Shown piece by piece: positions 44,343 to 52,883 of a DNA stretch of 64,000 nt. The position numbers and the translations under genes are program-made. Source of the DNA: JAVBMP01 sp031552195 (GTDB lineage Bacteria; Desulfobacterota; Desulfovibrionia; Desulfovibrionales; Desulfovibrionaceae); contig JAVBMT010000023.1 of assembly GCA_031552195.1 (NCBI GenBank), positions 1 to 64,000 on the forward strand, written 5' to 3'. Below the pieces are notes generated by a model. That model made no database searches. It saw nothing but the letters and a program-made list of their open reading frames with translations, and was not told the DNA's origin. The number at the start of each line of letters is the position of its first letter. Position 1 is the first letter of the stretch.

Positions 44343-46322
44343 ATGAAAAAAACCAAAAAAATCGCTTTGCTCGGCTTTGACTGCGCCCTTACCAATCTGG
44401 TGCGTCAGCACATTGATGAAGGTATTTGCCCCAACTTCAAAAAAGTTTTTGAAAACGGCACGGTAGCGGAAAATTGCCTGGTTCCTTTCCCCACCATCAC
44501 CCCGCCGAACTGGACCAGCATGGTGACCGGGGCCTGGCCAGGAACCAACAACGTAACCGACTTCTGGCGCCATATCCCCGGCACGACGCCGGAAGGAGCC
44601 AACGCCCACAGCGCCTTCAACTGGGATTACGTGCAGGCGGAATCTTTCTGGGAAGCGGCTGAACGCGCCGGGAAAAAATCCGTCGTGCTCAACTTTCCCA
44701 TGTCTTACAACGCCCACAAAAAGCTCAAACACGGCACTGTCGTCGGTGGCGGAGCGTTAACCGTAGGCGTATTCATGGACAACATGGTCAGTTCAGCCAT
44801 GAAAGGCATTGAACGCACGCCGGAACTCGGCACCCAATACGCTTTCTGTGAAGACACCATGGTCAGCACCCAAACCCTGCCGGGAAACTGCGTCAAAATT
44901 GAATTCAGCGAAAAACCGAAATGGACGGGCGTTGACGATCTGGGCGATGACCCGCTTGAAGTAAGCTATAAAATGCCTTTCATCAAAAGCGTGTTCAACA
45001 AAGGCACCACCTATGCCGACTGGCATATCCTGGTGCGCGATATGGGCGGGAACGGTTATGACACCGTTACGCTTTCACCCAGCAAAGACTTTAAAGACGC
45101 CTTCTTTACTATTAAAAAAGGGGAATGGTCCAAACCTTTCCTGGCCGAATGCCCAATGGAAAAAGGCGGCGCAAAAACCGTCAAGTTCATGGCAAAACTT
45201 GTTGACCTTGACGAAGACGCCGAAGCCTTCCGTCTTTACTTTACGGCCGGCCTGAACGTAGACGGCGAACTCTGGTGCTTCCCGCAAGAAAAAGCCAAGC
45301 TGCTGAACAAGGGCGGAAACGTTTCCACCAACAACACCGGCGTCGGCAACCTGGCCGTGGGCTGGTACGACCTTGACACATGGCTGGAACAGATCGGCAT
45401 ACACTACGACTGGATGGGAGACAGCATCGAAGCGCTTCTGAAGAACCCGGAAGACTGGGACATATTCTTCTCTCACGCCCACCCCACCGACTATATCTAT
45501 CACGTGCTCATGACCGAACTTGACGCGAACACCTGCTCCAGCGAAGCCATGCACAAAAAAGCCTGGGACTTGCACCGCGAACTTTACCGCCATGCCGACC
45601 GCTATCTGGGCCGCCTGCTCAAGGTTTTTGACGACGAAACCCTTATAGTGCTTATATCCGACCACGGCGCAACCCCGGACGGCCCCCCGGTAGACATGGC
45701 CAAGGTGCTTGGCGAAGCCGGACTGCTCGTGAAAAAAGAAATTGAATTACCCGCCTGGATGGCCAATATTCCGGAAAACGTGCGTAACGACTTCTCAAAA
45801 ATGGTAGAACGCATGGACGCTTCCAAAAGCAAAGCCATACCGCAGCGTATCTGCTACGTTTACGTCAACCTGAAGGGGCGCGACCCGGAAGGCATTGTGG
45901 AACCGGAAGACTATGAAAAAACGCAAAGGGAAATTATTGAAGCCCTTATGGCTTACCGCCACCCCAAAACCGGCAAATGCCCCTTCATCATGGCCCTGCC
46001 CAAGCGTGAAGCCGCCCTGCTCGGCCTTTGGGGCGACCAGGTGGGCGACGTGGTCTACGCCGTGTGGCCGGAATATTCCATGCAACACGGCCCCATTCTG
46101 CCCACCTCCGGCTACGGCATAGGCGACCTGCGCACCCTGTGCGTGTTCTACGGCCCGGAAATCGGCATCAAAAAAGGTTTTAATATGCAACGCCGCTGCA
46201 ACCTTGTAGACTTGGCCCCGACCTTCTCTTACCTGACAGGGTGGCCCGTACCCGAAGACGCTGAAGGTTCGGTCGTCTATCAGATAATGGAAGACCCGCG
46301 CCCGGCTTGCTGCAAAAAATAA
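44343..46322 (+). CDS. alkaline phosphatase superfamily phosphodiesterase
   Basis: A 659-residue cytosolic protein of the type I phosphodiesterase/nucleotide pyrophosphatase group. Near the N terminus, 'LLGFDCALTNLV' has a metal-binding Asp and 'FPTITPPNWTSMVTG' contains the nucleophilic Thr region. Later 'FFSHAHPTDYIYHVL' and 'LIVLISDHGATPDGPP' supply further metal ligands. An insertion of about 200 residues (near 190-390) of beta character separates the halves. No signal peptide is seen. A good AAGGA site precedes the ATG. The substrate is unknown. A broken tandem copy lies just upstream. Confidence 0.85.
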   Translation: MKKTKKIALLGFDCALTNLVRQHIDEGICPNFKKVFENGTVAENCLVPFPTITPPNWTSMVTGAWPGTNNVTDFWRHIPGTTPEGANAHSAFNWDYVQAESFWEAAERAGKKSVVLNFPMSYNAHKKLKHGTVVGGGALTVGVFMDNMVSSAMKGIERTPELGTQYAFCEDTMVSTQTLPGNCVKIEFSEKPKWTGVDDLGDDPLEVSYKMPFIKSVFNKGTTYADWHILVRDMGGNGYDTVTLSPSKDFKDAFFTIKKGEWSKPFLAECPMEKGGAKTVKFMAKLVDLDEDAEAFRLYFTAGLNVDGELWCFPQEKAKLLNKGGNVSTNNTGVGNLAVGWYDLDTWLEQIGIHYDWMGDSIEALLKNPEDWDIFFSHAHPTDYIYHVLMTELDANTCSSEAMHKKAWDLHRELYRHADRYLGRLLKVFDDETLIVLISDHGATPDGPPVDMAKVLGEAGLLVKKEIELPAWMANIPENVRNDFSKMVERMDASKSKAIPQRICYVYVNLKGRDPEGIVEPEDYEKTQREIIEALMAYRHPKTGKCPFIMALPKREAALLGLWGDQVGDVVYAVWPEYSMQHGPILPTSGYGIGDLRTLCVFYGPEIGIKKGFNMQRRCNLVDLAPTFSYLTGWPVPEDAEGSVVYQIMEDPRPACCKK

Positions 46323-46402
46323 ACATAACACCTGAAAGACGTCGGCGTCCGTAGTACGGGCGCCGGCGCGCAAGCCCTGACCTCAGGCAGAAAGGAAAAA
46401 AC

Positions 46403-46975
46403 ATGAATGAAACCATAAACTCCCTTTTGACCAGGCGCAGCATACGCAAATACAAGCCGGAACAATTTCCGGACGAAGCCATGGAACTTATTCTCAAGGC
46501 CGCCCTGCACGCCCCGAGCGCCAGAAACACCCAGCCCTGGCATATTACGGCGCTGCGCGGCCAAGGCGTTATTGACCAGCTTACCCGAGAGGTGAAGGCG
46601 GCCACGGCGCGCATGCCTGACAACCCCTACGCCAAAAGCGTGGGCAGCGAAGGATACACCGTGAATTTTCACGCCCCCACCTTTGTTATCGTATCGGCCG
46701 ATCCTTCCGCTTCTCCCATGGTTCAGGCCGATTGCGCCCTGCTGCTCGGCAATATGTTCAACGCGGCCCGTTCATTGAATATAGGCTCATGCTGGGTAAA
46801 TCAGCTTGGGGTGCTCAGCGACGAGCCCGGCTTCCGGAAAATCCTTTCAAAAATCGGAATTCCGGAAAAAAACCGTATTTACGGCTGCGCCGCCCTCGGC
46901 TACCCGGATGGCCCATATCCTCACGCGGCCAAACGGTCTGAAAACACCGTGAATTACGTTACTGAGGCCTTTTAA
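46403..46975 (+). CDS. nitroreductase-family flavoprotein
   Basis: A 190-residue FMN-dependent oxidoreductase. It has 'LLTRRSIRKYKPEQF' (FMN phosphate contact), 'HAPSARNTQPWHITALRG', 'ADCALLLGNMFNAARSLNIG' and 'YGCAALGYPDG'. It is probably a dimer using NAD(P)H; the physiological substrate cannot be inferred. It follows the phosphodiesterase by 80 bases with its own AAAGGA site. Confidence 0.9.
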   Translation: MNETINSLLTRRSIRKYKPEQFPDEAMELILKAALHAPSARNTQPWHITALRGQGVIDQLTREVKAATARMPDNPYAKSVGSEGYTVNFHAPTFVIVSADPSASPMVQADCALLLGNMFNAARSLNIGSCWVNQLGVLSDEPGFRKILSKIGIPEKNRIYGCAALGYPDGPYPHAAKRSENTVNYVTEAF

Positions 46976-47238
46976 GCGCTGAATGTCCTGCCATGGTTCC
47001 CCTCAAGACTCTATTCTTTGGGGGGACTTAGGCGCGGCATAAAAAAAGAACTTGCTTTTTCCCAAAAAAACTTCCTTTGCCTCAAGCATGCTCCAAGATA
47101 AATATCACGGCTTCAACAGCCGCGATAAGTATATGATCGGGCGTTCCAGCCAGGCCGAAATTCCATTGCCCGCCGTTATTTGCTTCCTGCCCGTTTTCTG
47201 GTAAAATCGGCAAATCAAATACTATGCTGGGAGAACGC

Positions 47239-47478
47239 ATGGAGAAAAAGCCTTATCAGCTTCCCACAATCACGGTGAGCTTTGAACCTCAGGGTAAAAT
47301 GGAAGTTATGCCCAGGGCCAAAACAGTCCTGCAACTCATGCATCGCCTGAACATACGCCCCTGCACCTGCCTGTTCATACGGCAAGGCGAAGACGGGAAC
47401 AAAGAGCTGCTTACCCCGGACCGCAACATTATGACCAACGATCATATTATAATAAGAACGGTGGTTTCCAGTGGATGA
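47239..47478 (+). CDS. ThiS/MoaD-like ubiquitin-fold protein ending in SSG
   Basis: A 79-residue beta-grasp protein. 'TVLQLMHRLNIRP' followed by 'LFIRQGEDGNKELLTPDRNI' and 'TNDHIIIRTVVSSG' follows the ThiS/MoaD pattern, in which the C-terminal Gly-Gly carries sulfur. Here the end is Ser-Ser-Gly, so only the last Gly is kept. The ATG at 47239 has GGGAG five bases before it. It overlaps the start of the radical SAM gene by eight bases. Confidence 0.7.
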   Translation: MEKKPYQLPTITVSFEPQGKMEVMPRAKTVLQLMHRLNIRPCTCLFIRQGEDGNKELLTPDRNIMTNDHIIIRTVVSSG

Positions 47479-48514
47479 CGCAGCTTCGCTTTCGCTTTAC
47501 CCCGCACGGCTGTGGCGGCCTTTTGAAAGCGGATCAGCCTTGGCGCGTTGCTTCCTCTGCGCCCATTCCTGCCTGATCGCCCCCGGTAAAGCCGGATTAT
47601 GCGGGGTTCGCCTGAATAAAGGGGGAAAACTGTTTTCACTGGTGGGAAGGGCGCTGGCCGCCGTAAATCTTGATCCGGTCGAAAAAAAGCCGCTTTTTCA
47701 TTTCCTGCCGGGAACCAGGACATTCTCCATAGGTTCGCTCGGTTGCAATTTCCGTTGCGCGTTCTGTCAGAACAGCGATATTTCCCAAGTTGGCGAAAAC
47801 GGGCAGGAAGTGTTCGCGCGCCTTAAGGCCGTCACCCCGGAAGAAATTGTGCAAGCCGCTCTGAATAGCGGCGCTGAAAGCATTTCATATACCTATAACG
47901 AGCCCACCGTTTTTTTCGAACTGATGCAAGACTGCGCCGCGCTCGCCAAAGAAGCGGGTTTGAAAAACATCATGGTTAGCAACGCTTATATGTCGGAAGC
48001 ATGCTTCAACGAGCTGCGCCCCTTGATGCATGCCGCCAACTTCGACCTGAAGGCCTTTTCCGGCTCCTTTTACCGCAAACATTGCGGAGCAAGGCTCGAG
48101 CCGGTACTGGAAACCATCCGCCGTGCCGCCGAAGCCGGGTGGTGGATTGAACTGACCACCCTGCTCATTCCCGGAGAGAACGATTCCCCCGAAGAACTTG
48201 AATCTTTGGCCGCATTCATTTTCAAAGAACTCGGACCGGACGTTCCATGGCATATTTCACGATTTCACCCGGCCTACCAGATGCTGAATACCGCGCCTAC
48301 CCCAACTTCGCTTTTGGAAAAAGTTCTCGGCATCGGCAACAAAGCGGGGCTTCGCTTCGTTTACGCCGGAAACATCCCAGGCCACGCTTCGGAAAACACC
48401 TTATGCCCCGCCTGCGGAGCATTGTGCGTTCCGCGTTACGGCTACCGGCTGGCGGAGGGCTGGGCCGCGAAATGCCCGGATTGCGGCTTTGAGCTGCCCG
48501 GAGTTTGGAAATAA
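47471..48514 (+). CDS. amrS: AmmeMemoRadiSam-system radical SAM enzyme
   Basis: A 347-residue radical SAM protein. It has an N-terminal Cys-rich segment ('RCFLCAHSCLIAPGKAGLCG') and the cluster motif 'CNFRCAFCQNSDIS'. 'YTYNEPTVFFELM' and 'WHISRFHPAYQM' are typical of the AmrS/PflA-like group. A C-terminal zinc-ribbon-like part follows ('CPACGALCVPRYGY', 'CPDCGFELPG'). The reaction of this family is not established. The start is GTG at 47471, inside the end of the ThiS-like gene. The usual AMMECR1 and Memo partners are not next to it. Confidence 0.88.
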   Translation: MDDAASLSLYPARLWRPFESGSALARCFLCAHSCLIAPGKAGLCGVRLNKGGKLFSLVGRALAAVNLDPVEKKPLFHFLPGTRTFSIGSLGCNFRCAFCQNSDISQVGENGQEVFARLKAVTPEEIVQAALNSGAESISYTYNEPTVFFELMQDCAALAKEAGLKNIMVSNAYMSEACFNELRPLMHAANFDLKAFSGSFYRKHCGARLEPVLETIRRAAEAGWWIELTTLLIPGENDSPEELESLAAFIFKELGPDVPWHISRFHPAYQMLNTAPTPTSLLEKVLGIGNKAGLRFVYAGNIPGHASENTLCPACGALCVPRYGYRLAEGWAAKCPDCGFELPGVWK

Positions 48515-48527
48515 ACAGGAACTAGAT

Positions 48528-49037
48528 ATGATTATAGTATACACCGGTGAAGGCAAGGGAAAAACCAGCGCATCAACAGGGCAGGCCATACGCGCTTTCG
48601 GGCAGGGCATGACGGTATGCTTCGCCCAATTCATGAAAAGGAACGGCCAGGCCGGAGAACAACGGGTTTTGCAGGAACTGCTCAAAGAAAACTTTTATGC
48701 GGGGGGGGAAGGTTTCTTCCGCAAGCCGGAGGATTATCCTTCGCACCGCGAGGCGGTTCTGAACGTTTTGCATTGGGCGCAAGAACGCCTGAACGTCGGC
48801 AAGCCGGACATGCTGGTGCTGGACGAAGCCCTTTACGCTCTTGGCTCCGGGTTGCTTGAAGAAGAGGAATTACAGGGTTTCGTTGAGGAATGCGGAAAAA
48901 AAAACGTTCACCTGGTGCTTTCCGGACGTGGATTGCCGTCCTGGCTGGAGGAGCGGGCCGACCTTATTACGGAAATGCGCCTGATCAAGCATCCATATCA
49001 AAAGGGAATAAAGGCCGCTAAAGGAATTGAATTTTGA
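48528..49037 (+). CDS. cobO: cob(I)yrinic acid a,c-diamide adenosyltransferase
   Basis: A 169-residue BtuR/CobO-type ATP:corrinoid adenosyltransferase, which attaches the adenosyl ligand to the reduced corrinoid. The P-loop is 'YTGEGKGKTSASTGQAIRA', followed by 'CFAQFMKRNGQAGE', 'DMLVLDEALYALGSGLL' and 'LVLSGRGLPSWLEERADLIT'. The ATG at 48528 has AGGAA upstream. It lies 13 bases after amrS. A terminator follows. Confidence 0.94.
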   Translation: MIIVYTGEGKGKTSASTGQAIRAFGQGMTVCFAQFMKRNGQAGEQRVLQELLKENFYAGGEGFFRKPEDYPSHREAVLNVLHWAQERLNVGKPDMLVLDEALYALGSGLLEEEELQGFVEECGKKNVHLVLSGRGLPSWLEERADLITEMRLIKHPYQKGIKAAKGIEF

Positions 49038-49118
49038 CAACGCTTCCAATTTGAAGGAAAGGCGGATCAGCCTTCCGCCGGACGTCAGGGCGGCGAACTA
49101 TTGCGACACCGCTTCGCG

Positions 49119-49155
49119 GATAAACTAAAAGCCCCGAAAGGGGCTTTAGTTTATC
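49119..49155. terminator. bidirectional terminator
   Basis: A hairpin of about 16 bp with a GAAA loop: GATAAACTAAAAGCCCC at 49119-49135 pairs with 49140-49155 with one bulged base. It separates the adenosyltransferase gene (plus) from the diguanylate cyclase (minus), whose stop lies at its edge. Confidence 0.9.
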
Positions 49156-50247
49156 TTATGAATTAGACGGATCAAACACTGTGTATTGCGTTTCCTGATC
49201 CGGCGTGAACATGGCAAGACGGTTCTTTCCCGCGCGCTTCGCGAAGTAGAGAGCCTTGTCAGCGGAATCCACCAGGTTTTCCACATAGGCTCCGCTCCAG
49301 CCTTTCCAGAGCTTCGAGGCGCCCAGGCTTACAGTAATATGTATGCTGCTTTCCAGCACGCTGCCGTCCGGGTCGCGAATAATGAAACTGAAACGGGAAA
49401 TAATGCCGCGCAGGTCTTCGGCTATAGCCGCCACGTCATTCGCCCTGCGGCCCACCACTACCAGGGAAAATTCTTCCCCGCCGTAACGCGCCGGAACCAG
49501 CTTGCTGTGGGCGTCTGAATATTTGTCGGCAACGCGCCTGGTATGCTGCGCAACCACCTTGAGGGCCTGGTCGCCGATACGGTGGCCGTGCCTGTCGTTA
49601 AACTGCTTGAAATTGTCAACGTCAATCATGATAAGCGCTACGGGCGTATTATCATTTTCCCACTGCTTGACGGCATCCTGCATAAAAAGATCGAAACCGC
49701 GGCGGTTGGAAACGCCGGTCAACCCGTCGCGCAAAATCATGGCTTCAAGCGAATTGGTGTCTTCTTCCATTTTCTGGATGACTTCTTTAAAAACGTTGCG
49801 CACCTTGGCTATAATTTTGGCCGGGTCTCCGCCGAGGCTTATAAGATTTTCAGTTTTATCAGTGGCCACGCTAACGTCGATAGCGTGTCTTCCTATAATG
49901 CCTTTGACGTCTTCAATCAAAACCATGCTTTCATGCATCGTTGCCTGCAATTTTTTCTCGCAGGCAGCGGTAAGCACAGTCAGCAGTTCGCTGAACGCGT
50001 CAATATGGCTGGACTCGGAAAAATCTTTTTCGCTAAGCAGCCTGAGCATCAGCTCTTTCAACTGCTCTTTCTGAACCATGGTAAGTTGCGGGTATTTCTT
50101 CATGCAGTATAAATGCGACATGAAAGAACGCCAGAAGAAATCCTCCGGAACTCCGCCTTTGTCCATGGTGTTGCAAAACCTGCTGCCCAAGGTCCGTTTT
50201 GCTTTTTCAGAACTTTGCATATTTTCAACGTTAGTATATTCAGCCAT
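49156..50247 (-). CDS. GGDEF-domain diguanylate cyclase
   Basis: A 363-residue soluble protein predicted to make cyclic di-GMP. The N-terminal 180 residues are helical with no known sensor domain. The C-terminal GGDEF domain has 'RDGLTGVSNRRGFDLFM', 'IMIDVDNFKQFNDRHGH' and the active site 'RYGGEEFSLVVVG'. The residues before GGEEF are 'SKLVPARY', so the RxxD inhibitory site is absent, unlike in the other GGDEF protein of the window. It lies 109 bases downstream of lptB, where related genomes usually have rpoN. Confidence 0.92.
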   Translation of the reverse strand: MAEYTNVENMQSSEKAKRTLGSRFCNTMDKGGVPEDFFWRSFMSHLYCMKKYPQLTMVQKEQLKELMLRLLSEKDFSESSHIDAFSELLTVLTAACEKKLQATMHESMVLIEDVKGIIGRHAIDVSVATDKTENLISLGGDPAKIIAKVRNVFKEVIQKMEEDTNSLEAMILRDGLTGVSNRRGFDLFMQDAVKQWENDNTPVALIMIDVDNFKQFNDRHGHRIGDQALKVVAQHTRRVADKYSDAHSKLVPARYGGEEFSLVVVGRRANDVAAIAEDLRGIISRFSFIIRDPDGSVLESSIHITVSLGASKLWKGWSGAYVENLVDSADKALYFAKRAGKNRLAMFTPDQETQYTVFDPSNS

Positions 50248-50356
50248 AACAACCCCGGCAAAACACTGCTGACTACAGGTTCAACACACAGCTCATTATT
50301 AAATTATATTATGTTGTTACATCGGAAATAACCGGTCAAGGGGAACTAGCGTAAGC

Positions 50357-51079
50357 TTACAGGCAGAAATCCTCCCCCAAATACACACGCTTGGCATGCG
50401 GGTTGTCCACAATTTCCGCCGGCGTGCCTTCAACTATAACCAGCCCTTCGTGCATAAGGTAAGCCCGGTCGCAAATATGAAGCGTTTCTCTGACATTGTG
50501 GTCGGAAATCAAAATGCCTATTCCGCGTTTTTTTAAAACCTCTATCAAACCTTGAATATCATCAACAGCTAAAGGATCAATGCCGGCGAAAGGTTCGTCC
50601 AGCAAGACAAATTTGGGTTCGCGAATAAGGGCTCTGGCTATTTCCAGACGGCGGCGCTCTCCGCCGGACAGGTAGGAAGCCTTCGATTCCGCCAGGTGCC
50701 CGATGCGAAAATCTTCAAGCAGTTCATGCGCTTTTTTCTTTTGTTCGGCTTTGCTCAGGGCGGTATATTCCAGAATGATGCGTAAATTTTCCATTACCGT
50801 AAGGTTACGAAAAATCGAACTTTCTTGCGGCAAATAAGATAATCCCACCCTGGCGCGTTTATACAAAGGCCAGTCCGCTATATTTTGCCCGTCAAGGTCG
50901 ACATGCCCGCCGTTCGGCTTGCGTATGCCGGTAATCATATAGAACGTGGTGGTTTTTCCGGCGCCGTTAGGCCCCAGCAGGCCGACTATCTCGCCGGTGT
51001 TGATGGTGAGTGAAACATCGCGCACAACCTTGCGGTTGCCGTATGTTTTGCTTAAAGACCACGCACTTAATTGCGCCAT
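50357..51079 (-). CDS. lptB: LPS export ABC transporter ATP-binding protein
   Basis: LptB powers extraction of LPS from the inner membrane with LptF and LptG. The 240 residues carry Walker A 'LLGPNGAGKTTTFYM', the signature 'YLSGGERRRLEIARAL', Walker B 'FVLLDEPFAGIDP' and the switch 'LISDHNVRET'. Length is typical. It directly follows lptA (nine bases). LptF and LptG are not in the window. Confidence 0.97.
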   Translation of the reverse strand: MAQLSAWSLSKTYGNRKVVRDVSLTINTGEIVGLLGPNGAGKTTTFYMITGIRKPNGGHVDLDGQNIADWPLYKRARVGLSYLPQESSIFRNLTVMENLRIILEYTALSKAEQKKKAHELLEDFRIGHLAESKASYLSGGERRRLEIARALIREPKFVLLDEPFAGIDPLAVDDIQGLIEVLKKRGIGILISDHNVRETLHICDRAYLMHEGLVIVEGTPAEIVDNPHAKRVYLGEDFCL

Positions 51080-51088
51080 GCTGACCCG

Positions 51089-51631
51089 CTATTTTCCGGC
51101 CGGAGAGGCCTTTTCTTTGGTCACGAAATCAACAGCCACCGCGCCGTCGATTTCCATCCGGTTTTCTCTGCTGAAAAAAGTTATTTTTTTGCCTTTTACA
51201 ACATTGGGCCCTTCAGTCAATACCGGATTCCCTTCCATGACGATTTTTTCGTCACTCATGGTATAAGTGGCTGTTTCGCAAGTTCCCACCCGTCCGCCTT
51301 CCATGGTGATGCGCACGTTTTTTTCAGCCACTATTTTTTCAACCTTGCCGCCATCAAGCCCGAGCCCGCCGGAAGGAGTTGAAGAAGCGTCATGGTCCGG
51401 TTTACCGATATAAACAGTAAGAAAAAGCGAAGTCAAAGTAAAATCAGGCCGCACGGCTTTTACATTGCCGGAAAAGACAACGTTGCGCGTTTCCGCATTA
51501 TAGCGCATTTTATCGGATGTAACGCGCGTAGGCGCACCCTTTGTTTTTATAGCCGGTTCAGCTGCAAAAGCCAATATGGAAAGACTGCAAAAACAAAAAA
51601 CAACGCATAAAAAATAATATATTTTCTTCAT
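51089..51631 (-). CDS. lptA: LPS transport periplasmic protein LptA
   Basis: LptA forms the periplasmic bridge that carries LPS. It has a signal peptide ('MKKIYYFLCVVFCFCSLSIL') and an OstA-like beta-jellyroll: 'RVTSDKMRYNAETRNVVFSG', 'CETATYTMSDEKIVMEGNP' and 'GKKITFFSRENRMEIDG'. The ATG at 51631 gives a normal signal peptide of 180 residues total; a GTG at 51643 overlapping the lptC stop (GTGA) would add four residues. It lies between lptC and lptB. Confidence 0.9.
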   Translation of the reverse strand: MKKIYYFLCVVFCFCSLSILAFAAEPAIKTKGAPTRVTSDKMRYNAETRNVVFSGNVKAVRPDFTLTSLFLTVYIGKPDHDASSTPSGGLGLDGGKVEKIVAEKNVRITMEGGRVGTCETATYTMSDEKIVMEGNPVLTEGPNVVKGKKITFFSRENRMEIDGAVAVDFVTKEKASPAGK

Positions 51632-51639
51632 GAAAGACT

Positions 51640-52332
51640 TCACTGTTCCTTATTTTTATCCGCTTCCGCCGCCTGTGCTCCAGAGGCTTGCGGCCCTGCA
51701 AGAAACAAACCGCCGCCCGAGTTGATCATCAGATCAACAACAACACCACCGCTTGCGTCGAGAACATGTTCATCAAGCAACCAAACCAGGTGGGCGGCGC
51801 TGCCTTTCATGCCCTCGCCCTTAAAAGCCGCCCCTTCCTTGAAAAACATGGCTCGTTGGGAGCTTTCATAAAACATTTCATCAGTTTCAAGCACGGCATC
51901 ATTGCGCGTGGCTACGACGTGCCCCCGCATAAGCACGGTTTTCTTGGCCTGATTGACCTCACCACTATCTGAGGTAACAACGATTTCACCATTGTCATCC
52001 GACATAAAATAAGTTACGCGCGGGTTTTTCAGAAAAATCGTGTCGCTGTCCTTGCGCATGCTGGCCCAACTGGCCTTGAGACGCCATTCTTCAAAACCGT
52101 CAGACCCTTGAGACAGGTCTATTTCTTTCAATGCCAAGGCAAACGGGTCATCGGACGGGGCTGCCGCACCGGATGCCGAAGAGTCAGGCGGCGAAGCCCC
52201 CTCCGCCCGGCTCGCTTCCTGTGAAACGACGGCCTCAGTGCCTGGCAATTTGCCCCAATATTTGAAAACGGCAAACGCGAACACCGCAAGCAACAGGATT
52301 CCGCCTGTTAAAAATTTGGCCCGCCTTCGCAT
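51640..52332 (-). CDS. lptC: LPS export protein LptC
   Basis: A 230-residue protein with an N-terminal membrane anchor ('FLTGGILLLAVFAFAVFKYW'), a low-complexity Ser/Ala/Pro stretch (to about residue 60), and the LptC beta-jellyroll ('WRLKASWASMRKDSDTIFLK', 'VTSDSGEVNQAKKTVLMRG'). It hands LPS from LptBFG to LptA. The ATG at 52332 overlaps the kdsC stop by one base (TAATG) with AAAGGA upstream. Its identity is supported by position as much as by sequence. Confidence 0.88.
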   Translation of the reverse strand: MRRRAKFLTGGILLLAVFAFAVFKYWGKLPGTEAVVSQEASRAEGASPPDSSASGAAAPSDDPFALALKEIDLSQGSDGFEEWRLKASWASMRKDSDTIFLKNPRVTYFMSDDNGEIVVTSDSGEVNQAKKTVLMRGHVVATRNDAVLETDEMFYESSQRAMFFKEGAAFKGEGMKGSAAHLVWLLDEHVLDASGGVVVDLMINSGGGLFLAGPQASGAQAAEADKNKEQ

Positions 52333-52883
52333 TATTGATTTCCTTTCGGAACGTTCAGGCACTCTTCAAATTTGCCGCTGGCGGTGAGGATCTTGCGGAT
52401 GGCTTCGCGCACCGCGCCGCGCCCGCCGGAGGCGCGCGTAACGTAATCAGCCCTGGCGCGCACTTCCGGCTGTCCGTTTGGAACGGAAATGGCAAGGCCG
52501 ACCATGCGCATGACTTCCAGGTCGACCCAGTCATCACCCATGTAAGCTATCTGTTCCCATTCAAGTCCGTATGTCACGCGCAATGCGTCAAGGCAGGCTA
52601 TTTTATCTTTTATTCCAAGATGGCACTCCGAAATATTCATGTGCCTGGACCTGAATTCAACCGCGATAGACTGCATGCCGCTGATAATGGCGACGGAAAT
52701 CCCGGCTTTGTGCGCCAAAGACACGCCAAGGCCGTCATGAACGTCAAAACGCTTCATCAGCCCGCCGGTAGCGTCGTAATAGAGCCCGCCGTCGGTCAGT
52801 ATTCCGTCGACGTCAAGAACCAGCATGGCTATGCGCCTTGCCGCGGCGTAGGGAAAGGGTTTGCGGCGCCTATTTCTTGTCAT
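52332..52883 (-). CDS. kdsC: 3-deoxy-D-manno-octulosonate-8-phosphate phosphatase
   Basis: KdsC removes phosphate from Kdo-8-phosphate. The 183 residues are a HAD-family phosphatase without a cap domain: 'MLVLDVDGILTDGGLYY' (nucleophile Asp), 'VAIISGMQS', 'KDKIACL' and 'IAYMGDDWVDLEVM'. 'AISVPNGQPEVRARADYVT' and 'GGRGAVREAI' are typical. The ATG at 52883 lies inside the end of kdsA (14-base overlap). The next gene is lptC. Confidence 0.95.
   Translation of the reverse strand: MTRNRRRKPFPYAAARRIAMLVLDVDGILTDGGLYYDATGGLMKRFDVHDGLGVSLAHKAGISVAIISGMQSIAVEFRSRHMNISECHLGIKDKIACLDALRVTYGLEWEQIAYMGDDWVDLEVMRMVGLAISVPNGQPEVRARADYVTRASGGRGAVREAIRKILTASGKFEECLNVPKGNQ

Noticed and set aside
46997..47026. 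A C-rich/G-rich hairpin after the nitroreductase gene
   Set aside because: The stem is about eight pairs with a G-T pair and no following T-run, too weak to call a terminator.
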